The notes beneath the pieces were generated by a model, which saw only the letters and a program-made list of their open reading frames with translations, was not told where the DNA came from and searched no databases. A stretch of 36,273 nucleotides of DNA. It comes from Cyanocohniella sp. LLY. Its GTDB lineage: Bacteria > Cyanobacteriota > Cyanobacteriia > Cyanobacteriales > Nostocaceae. The position numbers and the translations under genes were made by a program. Location: contig JAKOMP010000035.1 of NCBI GenBank assembly GCA_022241785.1, forward strand, positions 1 to 36,273. Reading direction: 5' to 3'. Shown in pieces: positions 25,268 through 34,175 of this stretch; within the stretch, counting starts at the first letter, position 1; every line of letters starts with the position of its first letter.

Positions 25268-26240
25268 CTAATGCTGCATTGCAACCTTGACCAATAGAAG
25301 AAGATACAGCATGAGCAGCATCTCCTATAATTAGCACACTATCACCGTGATGATATTGACTACAACGAACTGTTAAAATTTTCGCAATTGGTCTATCTAG
25401 GAAATCTTTCGCTGCTGATTCCGTCATCATTGCACCGATTTCTGGGAAATTTTCGCGGAAGAAACTGAGTACTTCTTGGGTGCTAGAAAGACCAACAATC
25501 TGATTTTTTTCGCTGGGAAAATTGATAGCACCACTCATCGTTCCATCGGCTTGAAACAAAGCTACCATGAGTGTTCCATCGTTGAGTCTCCAGGTATGAA
25601 TATTGTCTGATTTGAGTTCGGTACTAGAGTTAACTTGCTCATCTAAAAAAATTGATTTGTAGTCAGTAGGGTAATACTTCTGTTCACATACAAAATTTTC
25701 AATTTCGAGAAAACCTGCTCTAACTACAGAATTGGCTCCATCTGCCCCAACTAATAAATCATAATTAACAGTAAAATCTGGGTTGTTTTCAACTGCAATA
25801 TTTTTAAAATTAACTGTCTTATTCTTAAAATTTACGGCTTGACATTGACAGTCAAAGTAAATATCTAATCGGCTTTTATTATATTTCTGTGCTAATCTTT
25901 CTAGTAAGACAATGACTAAATTAGTACGGTCAAGAGTAACTAAAGGTTTTTGTCTGGATGTAATTCTCGATTTACCATTTTTTTGGTGAAAAACTGTTCC
26001 CGTCATCTCCACACTTACGGCTTTGATGGCTGCTTCTAAACATTCAATTTGCCTCAAAGCACTCATACCTCTTTCATTGAGAGAAATCGGGAAGGTTCGA
26101 GATTTGGAGAATGAAATAATTCTCGGATCGCTGCGCCGCTCGTAAATATTTATTTGATAATTTTCTCCTCGCTGTAATAAATAGTGAGCGAGTAAAAGTC
26201 CGCTGGGCCCAGCGCCAACAATCACTACTTTTTTGGACAT
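25268..26240 (-). pseudogene. Kynurenine-3-monooxygenase-like FAD enzyme, C-terminus deleted
   Basis: N-terminus is complete: KKVVIVGAGPSGLLLAHYLL with a GxGxxG loop and a following acidic strand end (INIYERRSDPR), then FPISLNERGMSALRQIE as in kynurenine 3-monooxygenases. The DG motif is YDLLVGADGANSVVR and the GD motif VLIIGDAAHAVSSSIGQGCN. Directly after NAALE the frame passes into out-of-phase DNA of the next monooxygenase and ends at 25206 with about 20 foreign residues (WRISSGDRPPQ and so on). About 100 C-terminal residues normal for the family are missing. It was probably once the first of a tandem pair of enzymes. Confidence 0.75.
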
Positions 26241-26348
26241 AACTTTAATATTGAGGCTAATGCTTAATTTGATTATTAAAGTAGCTAATTTAATTTTTCA
26301 TGAATCTTTCGAGGGATGTTGATAATATTTAGAAATATCCAGCAGCAG

Positions 26349-26400
26349 GCGATCGCGTCAAACGCACGCAGAGCGATCGCCTAAAACGCACGCTTGGCGA
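26349..26400. repeat. 24-bp tandem repeat built on HIP1 octamers
   Basis: GCGATCGC begins at 26349 and 26373, and GCGA again at 26397, a constant 24-bp period. Each unit continues with a variant of TCAAACGCACGC (second unit TAAAACGCACGC). The 2.2 units lie between the divergent FAD and ccdA genes. Confidence 0.7.
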
Positions 26401-26486
26401 TATGCTTTGTTGATCCCCTCCACATTCGCAGCACAAACTACGCTAGAATTCAAGCAGAACAAGCATTTCCCGTGCAAAAACACCCC

Positions 26487-27227
26487 ATGCTGGAGACTCT
26501 GCAAACCCAACTGTACCAACTAGAACAATTTGCTAACACTGTTGTTTCTGACCAACTAACACACCTCAGCTTGCTAAGTGTGGGCATTATTTTTGCAGCT
26601 GGTTTACTCACCAGCCTCACCCCTTGTATGCTATCTATGCTGCCCATTACCATTGGTTACATTGGGGGTTATGAAGCGAAAGGCCGCCTACAAGCAGCAG
26701 CTCAATCTACATGGTTTGCGTTAGGATTGGCAACTACCCTAGCTGGATTAGGAATTATAGCGGCTTTTGTTGGCAAAGTTTATGGTCAAGTGGGTATCGG
26801 CTTGCCAATTATTGTGAGTATTATCGCTATTCTCATGGGGTTAAACTTATTAGAAGCATTACCCCTACAATTTCCATCCTTGGGTGAAACAAATTGGATT
26901 TCCCCAAATTTACCGCCAGGAGTGCGTTCTTATTCTCTGGGGCTAACTTTCGGCTTAGTTGCATCTCCTTGTAGCACCCCCGTTTTAGCCAGTCTACTAG
27001 GTTGGGTTGCCAGTACACAAGATTTAATTCTTGGTGCGGTTTTGTTACTTTCCTACACAGCAGGATATGTCGCACCATTGATATTGGCTGGTACTTTCAC
27101 TGCTTCCATTAAAAAACTGCTGGAGTTGCGGCGCTGGTCTGGTTGGATTAATCCAGTCAGTGGTGTGCTATTGGTAGGATTTGGTGTATTTTCTTTAATT
27201 TCTCGCTTTCCCTTGGGTAGTTTTTAA
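26487..27227 (+). CDS. ccdA: Cytochrome c biogenesis protein CcdA
   Basis: I choose ATG 26487 (MLETLQTQLYQLEQF), 246 residues; the frame remains open upstream without a better start. Six transmembrane helices are expected. The two redox cysteines are in SLTPCMLSMLPITIGYIGG and FGLVASPCSTPVLASLL, the classic CcdA sites. CcdA moves reducing equivalents from stromal or cytoplasmic thioredoxin to the lumen side, so that apocytochrome cysteines can be reduced for haem attachment (System II). The gene ends 3 bases before ccs1, so the two form an operon. Ordinary housekeeping pair for cytochromes f and c6. Confidence 0.92.
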   Translation: MLETLQTQLYQLEQFANTVVSDQLTHLSLLSVGIIFAAGLLTSLTPCMLSMLPITIGYIGGYEAKGRLQAAAQSTWFALGLATTLAGLGIIAAFVGKVYGQVGIGLPIIVSIIAILMGLNLLEALPLQFPSLGETNWISPNLPPGVRSYSLGLTFGLVASPCSTPVLASLLGWVASTQDLILGAVLLLSYTAGYVAPLILAGTFTASIKKLLELRRWSGWINPVSGVLLVGFGVFSLISRFPLGSF

Positions 27228-27230
27228 GCC

Positions 27231-28622
27231 ATGACTGTAGAAAATTCCGCCTCCACAGAATTAAGTTGGTGGTTAGTACCTGGGCGATTCTTACGGAAGG
27301 AGTTTTTGCCTGTACTGACTAATTTACGCCTAGCGATCGCCTTACTCCTACTCATCGCTGTTTTTAGCATCAGTGGGACTGTAATTGAGCAAGGTCAGTC
27401 ACCTGCATTTTATCAGTCTAACTACCCCGAACATCCCGCTTTATTTGGTTTTTTGACTTGGAAGGTCATTCAGGTAGTTGGTTTAGACCATGTATATCGG
27501 ACTTGGTGGTTTCTCAGCTTACTGATTTTATTTGGTACTAGTCTCACAGCTTGTACTTTCACCCGCCAGTTACCAGCTTTAAAAACCGCCCGTCGCTGGA
27601 AATATTACGAAGAACCCCGGAAATTCCAAAAGTTAGCTTTGAGTGCAGAACTAGATACTGGTTCCATCAATTCCCTAAACGAAATTTTACAGAATCGCCG
27701 TTATAAAATTTTTCAAGAAAAAGATAATATTCTCTACGCCCGTAAAGGAATAGTTGGACGCATCGGCCCGATTATTGTGCATGTGGGAATTGTGACTATC
27801 CTCCTTGGGGGAATTTTGGGGGCCATGACAGGCTTTATGGCTCAAGAAATGATCACCAGTGGTGATACATTTCAAGTAAAAAATATTATAGATGCTGGCC
27901 CTTGGGCAAATCCTCAAGATTTAAAAAATTGGTCTGTGCGAGTTAATCGTTTTTGGATTGATTACACCCCATCTGGAGGGATTGACCAATTTTATTCCGA
28001 TATGTCTGTTTTGAATAACCAGGGACAAGAAGTTGACCATAAGAAAATTTTTGTCAACCAACCCCTGCGTTATCATGGCGTCACTTTTTATCAAACTGAT
28101 TGGGGAATCTCAGCTGTTCGTATCCAATTTAATAACAGCCCGATTTTCCAGTTACCGATGGCTTCATTAGACACCAATGGCCGAGGACGCATCTGGGGAA
28201 GTTGGATTCCCACTAAACCAGATTTGAGTGAAGGTGTTTCGGTGATCGCCAAAGACTTGCAAGGTATGGTATTAATTTATGATTCCACCGGCAAACTAGT
28301 AAATACCGTACGCACAGGAATGTCAGCCAAAATCAACGGCGTCAACTTGAAAATTGTCGATGTGGTGGGTAGTACTGGCTTACAAATCAAATCTGATCCT
28401 GGAATCCCGATGGTTTACACAGGATTTGCATTGCTCATGTTAGGCGCAACCATGAGTTATTTCTCTCATTCACAAATTTGGGCATTACAAAAAGGCGATC
28501 GCTTGTATGTTGGAGGTAAGACTAATCGCGCCCAAGTCGCTTTTGAACAAGAGGTTTTGCAGATTTTGGATGGTCTGAGTTCTCAGCCTCAAGTTGAAAC
28601 GCCTAGAGGTGCTGAGTCTTAG
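27231..28622 (+). CDS. ccs1: Cytochrome c biogenesis protein Ccs1/ResB
   Basis: 463 residues, normal for cyanobacterial Ccs1. Three hydrophobic helices in the first half: [20 protein letters not shown] with the following [23 protein letters not shown] and [20 protein letters not shown] large lumenal domain follows ([20 protein letters not shown]), and one C-terminal helix, [20 protein letters not shown]. The conserved His residues in IIVHVGIV and the final YFSHSQIW match those thought to contact haem. Partner of CcsA in the System II haem lyase; ccsA itself is not in the window. Confidence 0.92.
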   Translation: MTVENSASTELSWWLVPGRFLRKEFLPVLTNLRLAIALLLLIAVFSISGTVIEQGQSPAFYQSNYPEHPALFGFLTWKVIQVVGLDHVYRTWWFLSLLILFGTSLTACTFTRQLPALKTARRWKYYEEPRKFQKLALSAELDTGSINSLNEILQNRRYKIFQEKDNILYARKGIVGRIGPIIVHVGIVTILLGGILGAMTGFMAQEMITSGDTFQVKNIIDAGPWANPQDLKNWSVRVNRFWIDYTPSGGIDQFYSDMSVLNNQGQEVDHKKIFVNQPLRYHGVTFYQTDWGISAVRIQFNNSPIFQLPMASLDTNGRGRIWGSWIPTKPDLSEGVSVIAKDLQGMVLIYDSTGKLVNTVRTGMSAKINGVNLKIVDVVGSTGLQIKSDPGIPMVYTGFALLMLGATMSYFSHSQIWALQKGDRLYVGGKTNRAQVAFEQEVLQILDGLSSQPQVETPRGAES

Positions 28623-28653
28623 CCTACCTCTGGGCGTAACTTGGGGTTTAAAT

Positions 28654-29064
28654 CTATTTTTGGTGACGCACTTCCACCACCGTATGCACATTCCCACGAG
28701 GAGTAAAATCTACCTTAACTGTCACCTCTAAAGGGTCACAAGCAGCAACAAAATCATCCAAAATTTGATTTGCAGATTCTTCGTGGGAAATATAGCGATC
28801 GCGGTAACTATTAATATACAGCTTCAAAGCCTTTAACTCTACCACTCGCTCATCAGGCACATAAGTAATATAAATTGTCGCAAAATCAGGGTAACCAGAA
28901 AACGGACACTTACAAGTAAATTCCGGCAAAGTAATATTTACATCATATCGCCTACCTACACGAGGATTAGGAAACGTAATTAATTTACCTTCGGAAATTT
29001 CGCGTTCGCCATATTTCATTTCTGGCTTAGGCTGGGATACAGTTTCAGGTGAAGAATTGCTCAT
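28654..29064 (-). CDS. queF: preQ0 reductase QueF (7-cyano-7-deazaguanine reductase)
   Basis: 136 residues, the single-domain form. The catalytic cysteine sits in FTCKCPFSGYPDFATIYITY, and the NADPH-binding motif is EL KALKLYINSYRDR followed by the conserved HEE of YISHEESANQIL. It reduces preQ0 to preQ1 in queuosine synthesis. Convergent with ccs1, with only about 30 bases between the stops. Start ATG 29064 gives the expected N-terminus. No preQ1 riboswitch is seen upstream; the next element is an IS-end hairpin. Confidence 0.93.
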   Translation of the reverse strand: MSNSSPETVSQPKPEMKYGEREISEGKLITFPNPRVGRRYDVNITLPEFTCKCPFSGYPDFATIYITYVPDERVVELKALKLYINSYRDRYISHEESANQILDDFVAACDPLEVTVKVDFTPRGNVHTVVEVRHQK

Positions 29065-29090
29065 AATTTATCAAAAAGATGGGTCTAAAA

Positions 29091-29110
29091 CCCCGTTCTT
29101 CTAGGACGGC
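29091..29110 (-). mobile_element. IS200/IS605-like end hairpin containing the RHH gene stop codon
   Basis: On the minus strand CCGTCCT-AGA-AGAACGG forms a 7-bp stem (one G-T pair) with a 3-base loop, followed by GGGGTTTTAGACCC. This form is typical of right ends of cyanobacterial IS200/IS605 elements. The TAG stop of the ribbon-helix-helix gene is inside the hairpin, as usual for the last ORF of such elements. Confidence 0.5.
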
Positions 29111-29241
29111 TTTATATTTTGCAGTGATCGAAGAAATTTCCGCAGGATATCAGTTTTAGTTCGCTTCGTCTTCTTCGTATATCGTTCAAGTGCTTTCATT
29201 TCTTCTTCAGAAACCCTAACGTGCAATTGTTTTTCAGCCAT
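29101..29241 (-). CDS. Small ribbon-helix-helix (CopG-like) DNA-binding protein
   Basis: I choose ATG 29241, giving 46 residues: strand KQLHVRVSEEE, helix MKALERYTKKTKR, then TKTDILRKFLRSL, a textbook RHH fold. An in-frame start 93 bases upstream would include operator DNA and is unlikely. A palindrome directly ahead of the start (29246-29262), overlapping a likely transcription start, suggests autorepression. The stop codon lies within an IS-like hairpin and another IS200/IS605-like structure sits upstream, so the gene is probably cargo or regulator of an IS200/IS605-type element that lacks its tnpB. Confidence 0.7.
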   Translation of the reverse strand: MAEKQLHVRVSEEEMKALERYTKKTKRTKTDILRKFLRSLQNIKPS

Positions 29242-29245
29242 TTTG

Positions 29246-29262
29246 TGTACCAATATGGTACA
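29246..29262 (-). promoter_or_regulatory. Operator-like palindrome for the RHH gene
   Basis: TGTACCAATATGGTACA is an inverted repeat (TGTACC/GGTACA, 5-base centre) ending 4 bases before the RHH start codon. Directly upstream on the minus strand is TATACT (about 29265-29272), a good -10. A repressor bound here would cover the transcription start. Confidence 0.5.
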
Positions 29263-29281
29263 ATAAGTATACCGCATAACC

Positions 29282-29555
29282 GACGGGTAACTTGACTCAA
29301 CCGAACACGCCTTAGTAGCGTGGTGTCCGGGCAAACGTTGCAGACGGTAGAAGTAATTCTATTAGTACGCCGGGACTCGGCGGAATCTAAAGCGCCTATG
29401 CAGACGATCTACCGGGGAGAGAGCTACAAAGCTCAATCTAGGCAAGTGTCGAAACCCCATAAGGCTCGGCTTGAGCGCAGTCGAAAGGGAGTAACTAGGA
29501 AAGCCTAATTGTGAGATTAGGAAGCTCCGTACCTTTAGGTCGGAGAGATGTCACT
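29282..29555 (+). mobile_element. IS200/IS605-like right end, possible omega-RNA scaffold remnant without tnpB
   Basis: The plus strand ends in two consecutive hairpins: CCTAAT-TGTGAG-ATTAGG (29504-29521) and CTCCG-T-ACCT-TT-AGGT-CGGAG (29525-29545), then GAGATGTCAC. An open frame ends with TAA at 29506-29508, inside the first hairpin, which is how tnpB genes run into their right ends. The stretch before it is relatively G+C rich and structured, including CACGC-CTTAGTA-GCGTG near 29306-29320. In TnpB systems the guide scaffold RNA is made from this 3' region. No tnpB catalytic sequence is present in the window. Assignment rests on structure and memory of similar ends. Confidence 0.45.
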
Positions 29556-29579
29556 AAATATATAGCTTTTGGCCTACTG

Positions 29580-29978
29580 TTAACCAAGCTCTTCCCAATC
29601 AGGACAACTTTCATCATCCCATCCATGAGGATGCATAGCACAGACTAATAAATTACCACCATAAACTTGACCGTGGTAATGATGACAACCTATGCAAGCA
29701 GGATTCTTTTCTGGTGTCGGTTCTACCCCATAAGGAAAACCTGGATCTCCATCTCCAACCACATCTTCCAGTTCCCAGTAAACTTCTAAAATCGGGTCAG
29801 TGAGATCCTGTAAATACTGGTCAACTTCAGTAGCGATGGAAGTTTGTACTTGTTCAGTAAATTCTTCTGTCAGATCAAAAAAGACATCCACCATTTCACT
29901 TATTCCTAGGAAGAAGCGTTCTACTTCGTCAGCTACTGTTTCTACGATTTCTGCTAAATCTTTTTGCCATTGTTCCAT
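29580..29978 (-). CDS. Conserved cyanobacterial hypothetical with Cys/His cluster
   Basis: 132 residues. The first about 85 are acidic and helical (LAEIVETVADEVERFFLGIS, TDPILEVYWELEDVVG). The C-terminal part carries a compact Cys/His set: NPACIGCHHYHGQVYGG, LLVCAMHPHGWDDESCPDW. Four cysteines and several histidines suggest a zinc site or [Fe-S] cluster. I recognise it as a type of protein common in cyanobacteria, but know no function. Monocistronic by appearance. Confidence 0.7.
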   Translation of the reverse strand: MEQWQKDLAEIVETVADEVERFFLGISEMVDVFFDLTEEFTEQVQTSIATEVDQYLQDLTDPILEVYWELEDVVGDGDPGFPYGVEPTPEKNPACIGCHHYHGQVYGGNLLVCAMHPHGWDDESCPDWEELG

Positions 29979-30138
29979 AAACTTGACGCCCTTATCGACT
30001 ATAAACAGGACGCTTAGTGCTACTTAGCTGGCAGCACTAGATTACACCCCAGGCATTGTATGTTATCAACTTTCTGTATATAACACCATGCCAAGTTGCC
30101 GCCTATTACTAATCATCAAGATAAAAATTAACTGCTTA

Positions 30139-30528
30139 CTAATCTTTTTGCAATTTTTTTAACTCTTCTTGCAGTTTTAGCACTTGTTGGCGCAGGTTAT
30201 CAACATTTTCTGTTGTTGGCGCTTTTGGCTCTTTAACTGTTGTCTCTTCGTCTTCTTCTAAAATTTCGATGCGACGGGGTTCAGACGTTGGTGGTTTTTC
30301 CGTTGTATCTGTAGATGTCGGCGCTTGTTGAGCCTGTTTCATCATATCTTCTACAAAACGGCGGGCTTCATCTGTATTCATTTCGCCCTTGGCCACCATT
30401 TCATCCGCCAGTTTTTGGACTTGCGATCGCAGTTCGGCTAACTTCCCCCCTGCTTTCTCACCCGCGTAAGAAGCCAACCCGACACCGAGGTAAAAAGCTT
30501 TTTGAACAATATCTCCAAAACCAGGCAT
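30139..30528 (-). CDS. Phasin-like protein
   Basis: 129 residues. The N-terminus MPGFGDIVQKAFYLGVGLAS is followed by an amphipathic helix (KLAELRSQVQKLADEMVAKG, then DEARRFVEDMMKQA) as in PhaF/PhaI-like granule-associated proteins. A Thr/Pro-rich acidic linker and a C-terminal leucine-zipper-like coil (NLRQQVLKLQEELKKL) follow. Widely conserved in cyanobacteria, including strains not known for polyhydroxyalkanoate, so granule binding is not certain. The start lies about 25 bases downstream of the SRP RNA gene on the same strand. Confidence 0.7.
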   Translation of the reverse strand: MPGFGDIVQKAFYLGVGLASYAGEKAGGKLAELRSQVQKLADEMVAKGEMNTDEARRFVEDMMKQAQQAPTSTDTTEKPPTSEPRRIEILEEDEETTVKEPKAPTTENVDNLRQQVLKLQEELKKLQKD

Positions 30529-30553
30529 TGTTGCTGAACGCTCCTACAAAATA

Positions 30554-30653
30554 GGGCGACCCGGAGACTACGCCTACCATAAGCATCCCGTATTGCTGCT
30601 ACCTTCCGGTTCTGACAAGATTTGGGCGTTAAAGTCGCATAGATCCAGGTCTG
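30554..30653 (-). ncRNA. ffs: Signal recognition particle RNA (small bacterial type, 4.5S-like)
   Basis: On the minus strand the universally conserved apical region is present: TTGTCAGAACCGGAAGGTAG followed by CAGCAATACGGGATG, with the GGAA tetraloop and the asymmetric loop. The flanks pair as expected: GACCTGGA (5' side, about 30644-30651) with TCCGGGTC (3' side, about 30558-30565), and CTATGC with GCGTAG. Length about 100 nt as in other cyanobacteria. It lies between the YciI and phasin-like genes. Ends are approximate. Confidence 0.9.
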
Positions 30654-30688
30654 ATATCAGCATAACACTAAAAGTCCGTAAGTGTGTG

Positions 30689-30955
30689 TTACTCGACAAC
30701 AATTTTCCATTGGTAAAGCTGATAACTCACACAGCCGTTTTGCACCAATGGATCAAGAGCCACAATTGCTTCGGCCTCATCCCTCGAAGCCGCCTCAAAC
30801 AGCAACATTCCTCCCCTGTCTTCTGCCCAATAGCCTGTTCGGGCTTTGTGCCCTTTGGCAATCAAATCTTCAACGTAGGCTTTATGGGCGGGTACGTATT
30901 GATCAAAAATAGGTTTATCGACTTTACCTGCTTCAATTTTGACGAACCAAGGCAT
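30689..30955 (-). CDS. YciI family protein
   Basis: I choose ATG 30955 (MPWFVKIEAGKVDKPIF), preceded by GAGAGGTA; an upstream ATG adds six residues. The 88-residue protein has the YciI fold: AHKAYVEDLIAKGHKARTGY, then GGMLLFEAASRDEAEAIV, DPLVQNGCVSYQLYQWKI. The His in PAHKAYV and Asp in LDPLV match the His-Asp pair thought to form the YciI active site. Biochemical role unknown. Confidence 0.8.
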   Translation of the reverse strand: MPWFVKIEAGKVDKPIFDQYVPAHKAYVEDLIAKGHKARTGYWAEDRGGMLLFEAASRDEAEAIVALDPLVQNGCVSYQLYQWKIVVE

Positions 30956-31066
30956 TGACTTGTTACCTCTCAATTTTCTGTATCATCACCCAAACTAGGG
31001 GCTTCCCAAGAATAAATTATCCAATAGGACTTACGCACTCGCTACGAAAATTAAGGCTTTGAGATT

Positions 31067-31120
31067 GCTTCCCCCTGCCCCCTGCCCCCTGCTCCCCTGC
31101 TCCCCTGCTCCCCTGCCCAT
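31067..31120. repeat. CCCCTGC/CCCCTGCTC tandem repeat
   Basis: About seven consecutive units of CCCCTGC with CTC variants lie just downstream of the rubrerythrin stop. Same repeat family as at 1786-1985, 22909-22930 and 23028-23048. Confidence 0.7.
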
Positions 31121-31125
31121 ACATC

Positions 31126-31845
31126 TTAGGTGGCAACTTTCTCCTCAAGTGGTTGAAAAGCCTTTTTACTAGCACCACAGATGGGACATTGCCAATCATC
31201 AGGAATATCTGCAAAAGCTGTACCAGGAGCAATTCCCGAATCAGGATCACCCGTTCCGGGGTCATAAATCATGCTGCATTGTCGGCAAATCCATTTTTGA
31301 GTTTTGGGATCTGTATCTACAACCTTAGTTACGGGTTGTCCTCCGTTTAAAACTGCTAAAGCTTCAGCGTAGCGGTCAGCATGGTAATGTTCGACAAATT
31401 TAAGTAAACCAAAATTATGGGCATCTGTGCGAAATGTGTCAGCATGATCAGTAGATTCTTTGGCTTGCTTAAGAAATTCTGCTACAGCGGCATCATCGCG
31501 ATCGCGTTGGGCAGAGGCGGCAAAATCAGGATACATTGTAGTATATTCGTAAGTCTCGCCTTCAATGGCTAAAGATAAGCAGCGTGACATAATTTCTTGC
31601 TTTTGTGCTGCCGTTAAAGCATTGGCATCTTCTACCACAAGTTCTGGATGCAACAAAACAAAATGTGCAAAGGCGTGTTCTGTTTCCTGTTGTGCGGTTT
31701 CTTGAAAAAGTTTTGCCAAGTCTTTATATCCAAGTTTGCGCGCGACTTCAGCAAAAAATAGATACTTGCGGTTGGCCATCGATTCACCGCCAAAGGCAGC
31801 TTCTAAATTTTGCAAAGTAGTAACATTTGACATATCCATATCCAT
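31126..31845 (-). CDS. Rubrerythrin
   Basis: 239 residues with the start at 31845; the N-terminal MDMDM comes from ATGGAT repeats, so M5 (31833, [14 protein letters not shown]) is also possible. The di-iron ferritin-like domain has [34 protein letters not shown] and later [18 protein letters not shown] and [10 protein letters not shown], supplying the Glu/His ligands. The C-terminal rubredoxin-like domain has [12 protein letters not shown] and [13 protein letters not shown] with four Cys. Such proteins reduce peroxide; in heterocyst-forming cyanobacteria RbrA protects nitrogenase-containing cells. Monocistronic; 341 bases lie upstream. Confidence 0.9.
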   Translation of the reverse strand: MDMDMSNVTTLQNLEAAFGGESMANRKYLFFAEVARKLGYKDLAKLFQETAQQETEHAFAHFVLLHPELVVEDANALTAAQKQEIMSRCLSLAIEGETYEYTTMYPDFAASAQRDRDDAAVAEFLKQAKESTDHADTFRTDAHNFGLLKFVEHYHADRYAEALAVLNGGQPVTKVVDTDPKTQKWICRQCSMIYDPGTGDPDSGIAPGTAFADIPDDWQCPICGASKKAFQPLEEKVAT

Positions 31846-32186
31846 ATCTTTTGGCTGCCTGTGAAGAGATGTTTTTTGGGCAACGACAGCTTCTAAAATC
31901 GGGTAAATGAGCTTGATTAGTATACTTTTGAAACGTTTTAGTCAATGCTCATCGACTTATATTTAATTTCCCGCTTTATTTCATTGCCCTAGCAAAATTA
32001 TAAAACTGATAAATTTGGCAGAGGAAAATTTTAGTCTTAATTTCAGTTCTCTGGGGTGTAAGATATACTTTTTGTAAAAATCCCCAAGAGCAGAGCAAAA
32101 ATCAGTAAACTTGGGTACAACATCTCAATACCAGTGATCTAGCATCAAAACTGTTGCTAAAATCCCAATAATTTTACCTAAATCCT
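31846..32186. other. Divergent intergenic region between rubrerythrin and Dpp-type ATPase
   Basis: AT-rich DNA between divergent genes. An imperfect inverted repeat CTGGGG ... CCCCAAG spans about 32050-32090 with TAAGATATACT between, which could be an operator or promoter for the ATPase gene. I see no clear PerR site ahead of the rubrerythrin gene. Confidence 0.35.
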
Positions 32187-34073
32187 ATGAAAGAAACTGT
32201 CCTAGAGGTGCGTAATCTACAAGTTGAATTTTCCAGTGATGGCGGTATTGTCAAAGCTGTGGATGATATATCCTTTCAGATTAATCGAGGTGAAACTCTA
32301 GGAATAGTAGGAGAATCGGGTAGTGGTAAATCGGTAACATCACTGGCTGTAATGGGATTGTTGCAAAGTCCCGGTAGAATTAGCGGTGGTGAAGTCTGTT
32401 TTCGTCCCCAAGGCAATGCTCAACCAGTTGATTTGGTGCAATTGTCTCCTGAAGAAATGCAGTTACACCGGGGTGGCGACATTGCCATGATTTTTCAAGA
32501 ACCCATGAGTTCGCTCAATCCGGTGTACACTATTGGGTTTCAGTTAACTGAAGCGATTATGCGACATCAAAATGTGTCTGTCGCTGAAGCCAAAAGAATT
32601 GCGATCGCAGGTTTGCAAGAGGTTAAACTGCTTCCTAGTGATGATGTGATCCAAAAGCAGTGTATTGAAACCTGGCATCAAAATAACCCCAATTCATCGG
32701 CATTAGATGACTCCAGGTTAGTAAGGTTAGTTAAGCAGCACAAAGAAGCTATTTTAGAACGTTATCCACACCAACTATCTGGAGGTCAGTTACAACGGGT
32801 GATGATTGCAATGGCCATTTCTTGCAACCCATTACTGTTGATTGCTGATGAACCAACTACCGCTTTAGATGTGACGGTACAAGCCACAATTCTGGAGTTA
32901 TTGGGAGAATTGCAGCAAAGTCGGGATATGGCAATGATCTTTATCACCCACGACTTGGGACTAATTTCGGAAATTGCTGACCAAGTAGCGGTGATGTACA
33001 AAGGCAAAGTTGTCGAACAAGGCGCAGCAGAACAAATTTTTAGCAATCCCCAGCATCCCTATACTAAAGGCTTAGTAGCTTGCCGTCCCACACTCAACCG
33101 CCGTCCCCGAAAACTCCTCACAGTTTCTGACTACATGAATGTGGAGGAAACACCCACAGGAAATGTCATAATTCAGGCCAAAGAACCCCCTCGTCCGCCA
33201 GAAGTTAGTACCGAGGAACTCTCTCAAAGATGGGCGAGTTTAAATGACAAGTCTCCTTTATTAGAAATTCGTGACCTCCAGGTAGGGTTTCCCATCCGGG
33301 GTGTATTTGGGGGAACAAAACGCTACCACATGGCAGTTAATGGTGTTTCTTTTGATGTCAAACCAGGGGAAACATTGGGTTTGGTCGGTGAATCTGGGTG
33401 TGGTAAAACTACCCTTGGTAGAAGTTTGCTGCGCTTAATTGAACCAATGAGTGGTCAAATAATTTTTGAGGGACGAGATATAACTACCCTCAAAGGTGAA
33501 GCATTACAGAAACTGCGGCGAGAAATGCAAATCGTCTTCCAAAATCCCTTTAGTTCCCTAGATCCTCGCATGAAAATTGGGGAAGCGGTCATGGAACCGT
33601 TGCTAATTCACTCTGTGGGTAAAACAAAGCGACAACGAAAAGAACGGGTAGCCGAACTATTAGAAAGAGTGGGTTTAAGCGCCGATGCAATGAACCGCTA
33701 CCCACATCAGTTTTCTGGAGGTCAACGTCAACGGGTTTGTATTGCTCGTTCTCTGGCTTTAAATCCCAAATTTATTATCTGTGACGAATCTGTTTCGGCC
33801 TTGGATGTGTCGGTACAAGCCCAGGTATTGAATCTATTGAAAGAATTACAAGATGAATTTCAACTGACTTATATCTTCATTTCCCATGATTTAAGTGTAG
33901 TGAAATTTATGAGCGATCGCATTTTAGTGATGAATCGCGGTCAAATTGTCGAACAAGGTACAGCAGAAAGTATTTACCTTGAACCCAAAGAAGCATATAC
34001 ACAAAAATTAATTGCTTCCATTCCTACAGGGAGTGCAGAACGGGTTCGCAGTCGTCACTTGCGGACTTCATAA
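32187..34073 (+). CDS. Peptide/nickel ABC transporter ATPase, fused DppD-DppF type
   Basis: 628 residues with two complete ABC domains. Domain 1: Walker [12 protein letters not shown], signature LSGGQLQR, Walker [15 protein letters not shown]. It has an about 45-residue insert ([20 protein letters not shown] and so on) before the signature, seen in cyanobacterial homologues. Domain 2: Walker [12 protein letters not shown], signature FSGGQRQR, Walker [15 protein letters not shown]. Each domain ends with the oligopeptide-family C-terminal segment ([16 protein letters not shown] and [16 protein letters not shown]), which may bind an [Fe-S] cluster in some members. No permease or binding-protein gene is adjacent, so partners are elsewhere. 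Confidence 0.88.
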   Translation: MKETVLEVRNLQVEFSSDGGIVKAVDDISFQINRGETLGIVGESGSGKSVTSLAVMGLLQSPGRISGGEVCFRPQGNAQPVDLVQLSPEEMQLHRGGDIAMIFQEPMSSLNPVYTIGFQLTEAIMRHQNVSVAEAKRIAIAGLQEVKLLPSDDVIQKQCIETWHQNNPNSSALDDSRLVRLVKQHKEAILERYPHQLSGGQLQRVMIAMAISCNPLLLIADEPTTALDVTVQATILELLGELQQSRDMAMIFITHDLGLISEIADQVAVMYKGKVVEQGAAEQIFSNPQHPYTKGLVACRPTLNRRPRKLLTVSDYMNVEETPTGNVIIQAKEPPRPPEVSTEELSQRWASLNDKSPLLEIRDLQVGFPIRGVFGGTKRYHMAVNGVSFDVKPGETLGLVGESGCGKTTLGRSLLRLIEPMSGQIIFEGRDITTLKGEALQKLRREMQIVFQNPFSSLDPRMKIGEAVMEPLLIHSVGKTKRQRKERVAELLERVGLSADAMNRYPHQFSGGQRQRVCIARSLALNPKFIICDESVSALDVSVQAQVLNLLKELQDEFQLTYIFISHDLSVVKFMSDRILVMNRGQIVEQGTAESIYLEPKEAYTQKLIASIPTGSAERVRSRHLRTS

Positions 34074-34156
34074 ATATCCTAATACACAAATCTTCACAAT
34101 TACCCATTCCCTGTTTTCCTCCCGAAGGAAGATAAAATCAATATCCAAAATTGTAG

Positions 34157-34175
34157 AGCAGGCATCTTGCCTGCT
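34157..34175. terminator. Perfect 8-bp hairpin between convergent genes
   Basis: AGCAGGCA-TCT-TGCCTGCT is a perfect stem of 8 bp with a 3-base loop. It lies about 85 bases after the Dpp-type ATPase stop and touches the 3' end of the DUF433 gene. There is no strong T-run, so termination is possible but not assured; the same palindrome type is dispersed in cyanobacterial genomes. Confidence 0.4.

Noticed and set aside
30593-30958. Plus-strand frame over the SRP RNA and YciI gene
   Set aside because: It overlaps a clear SRP RNA and a conserved YciI gene on the other strand and has no protein-like motifs.
31067-31120. CRISPR-like array
   Set aside because: Units are 7-9 bp direct repeats without spacers; it is a simple GC-rich tandem repeat.
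32786-33046. Minus-strand frame within the Dpp-type ATPase
   Set aside because: It is an antisense frame of a strongly conserved ABC gene with no features of its own.
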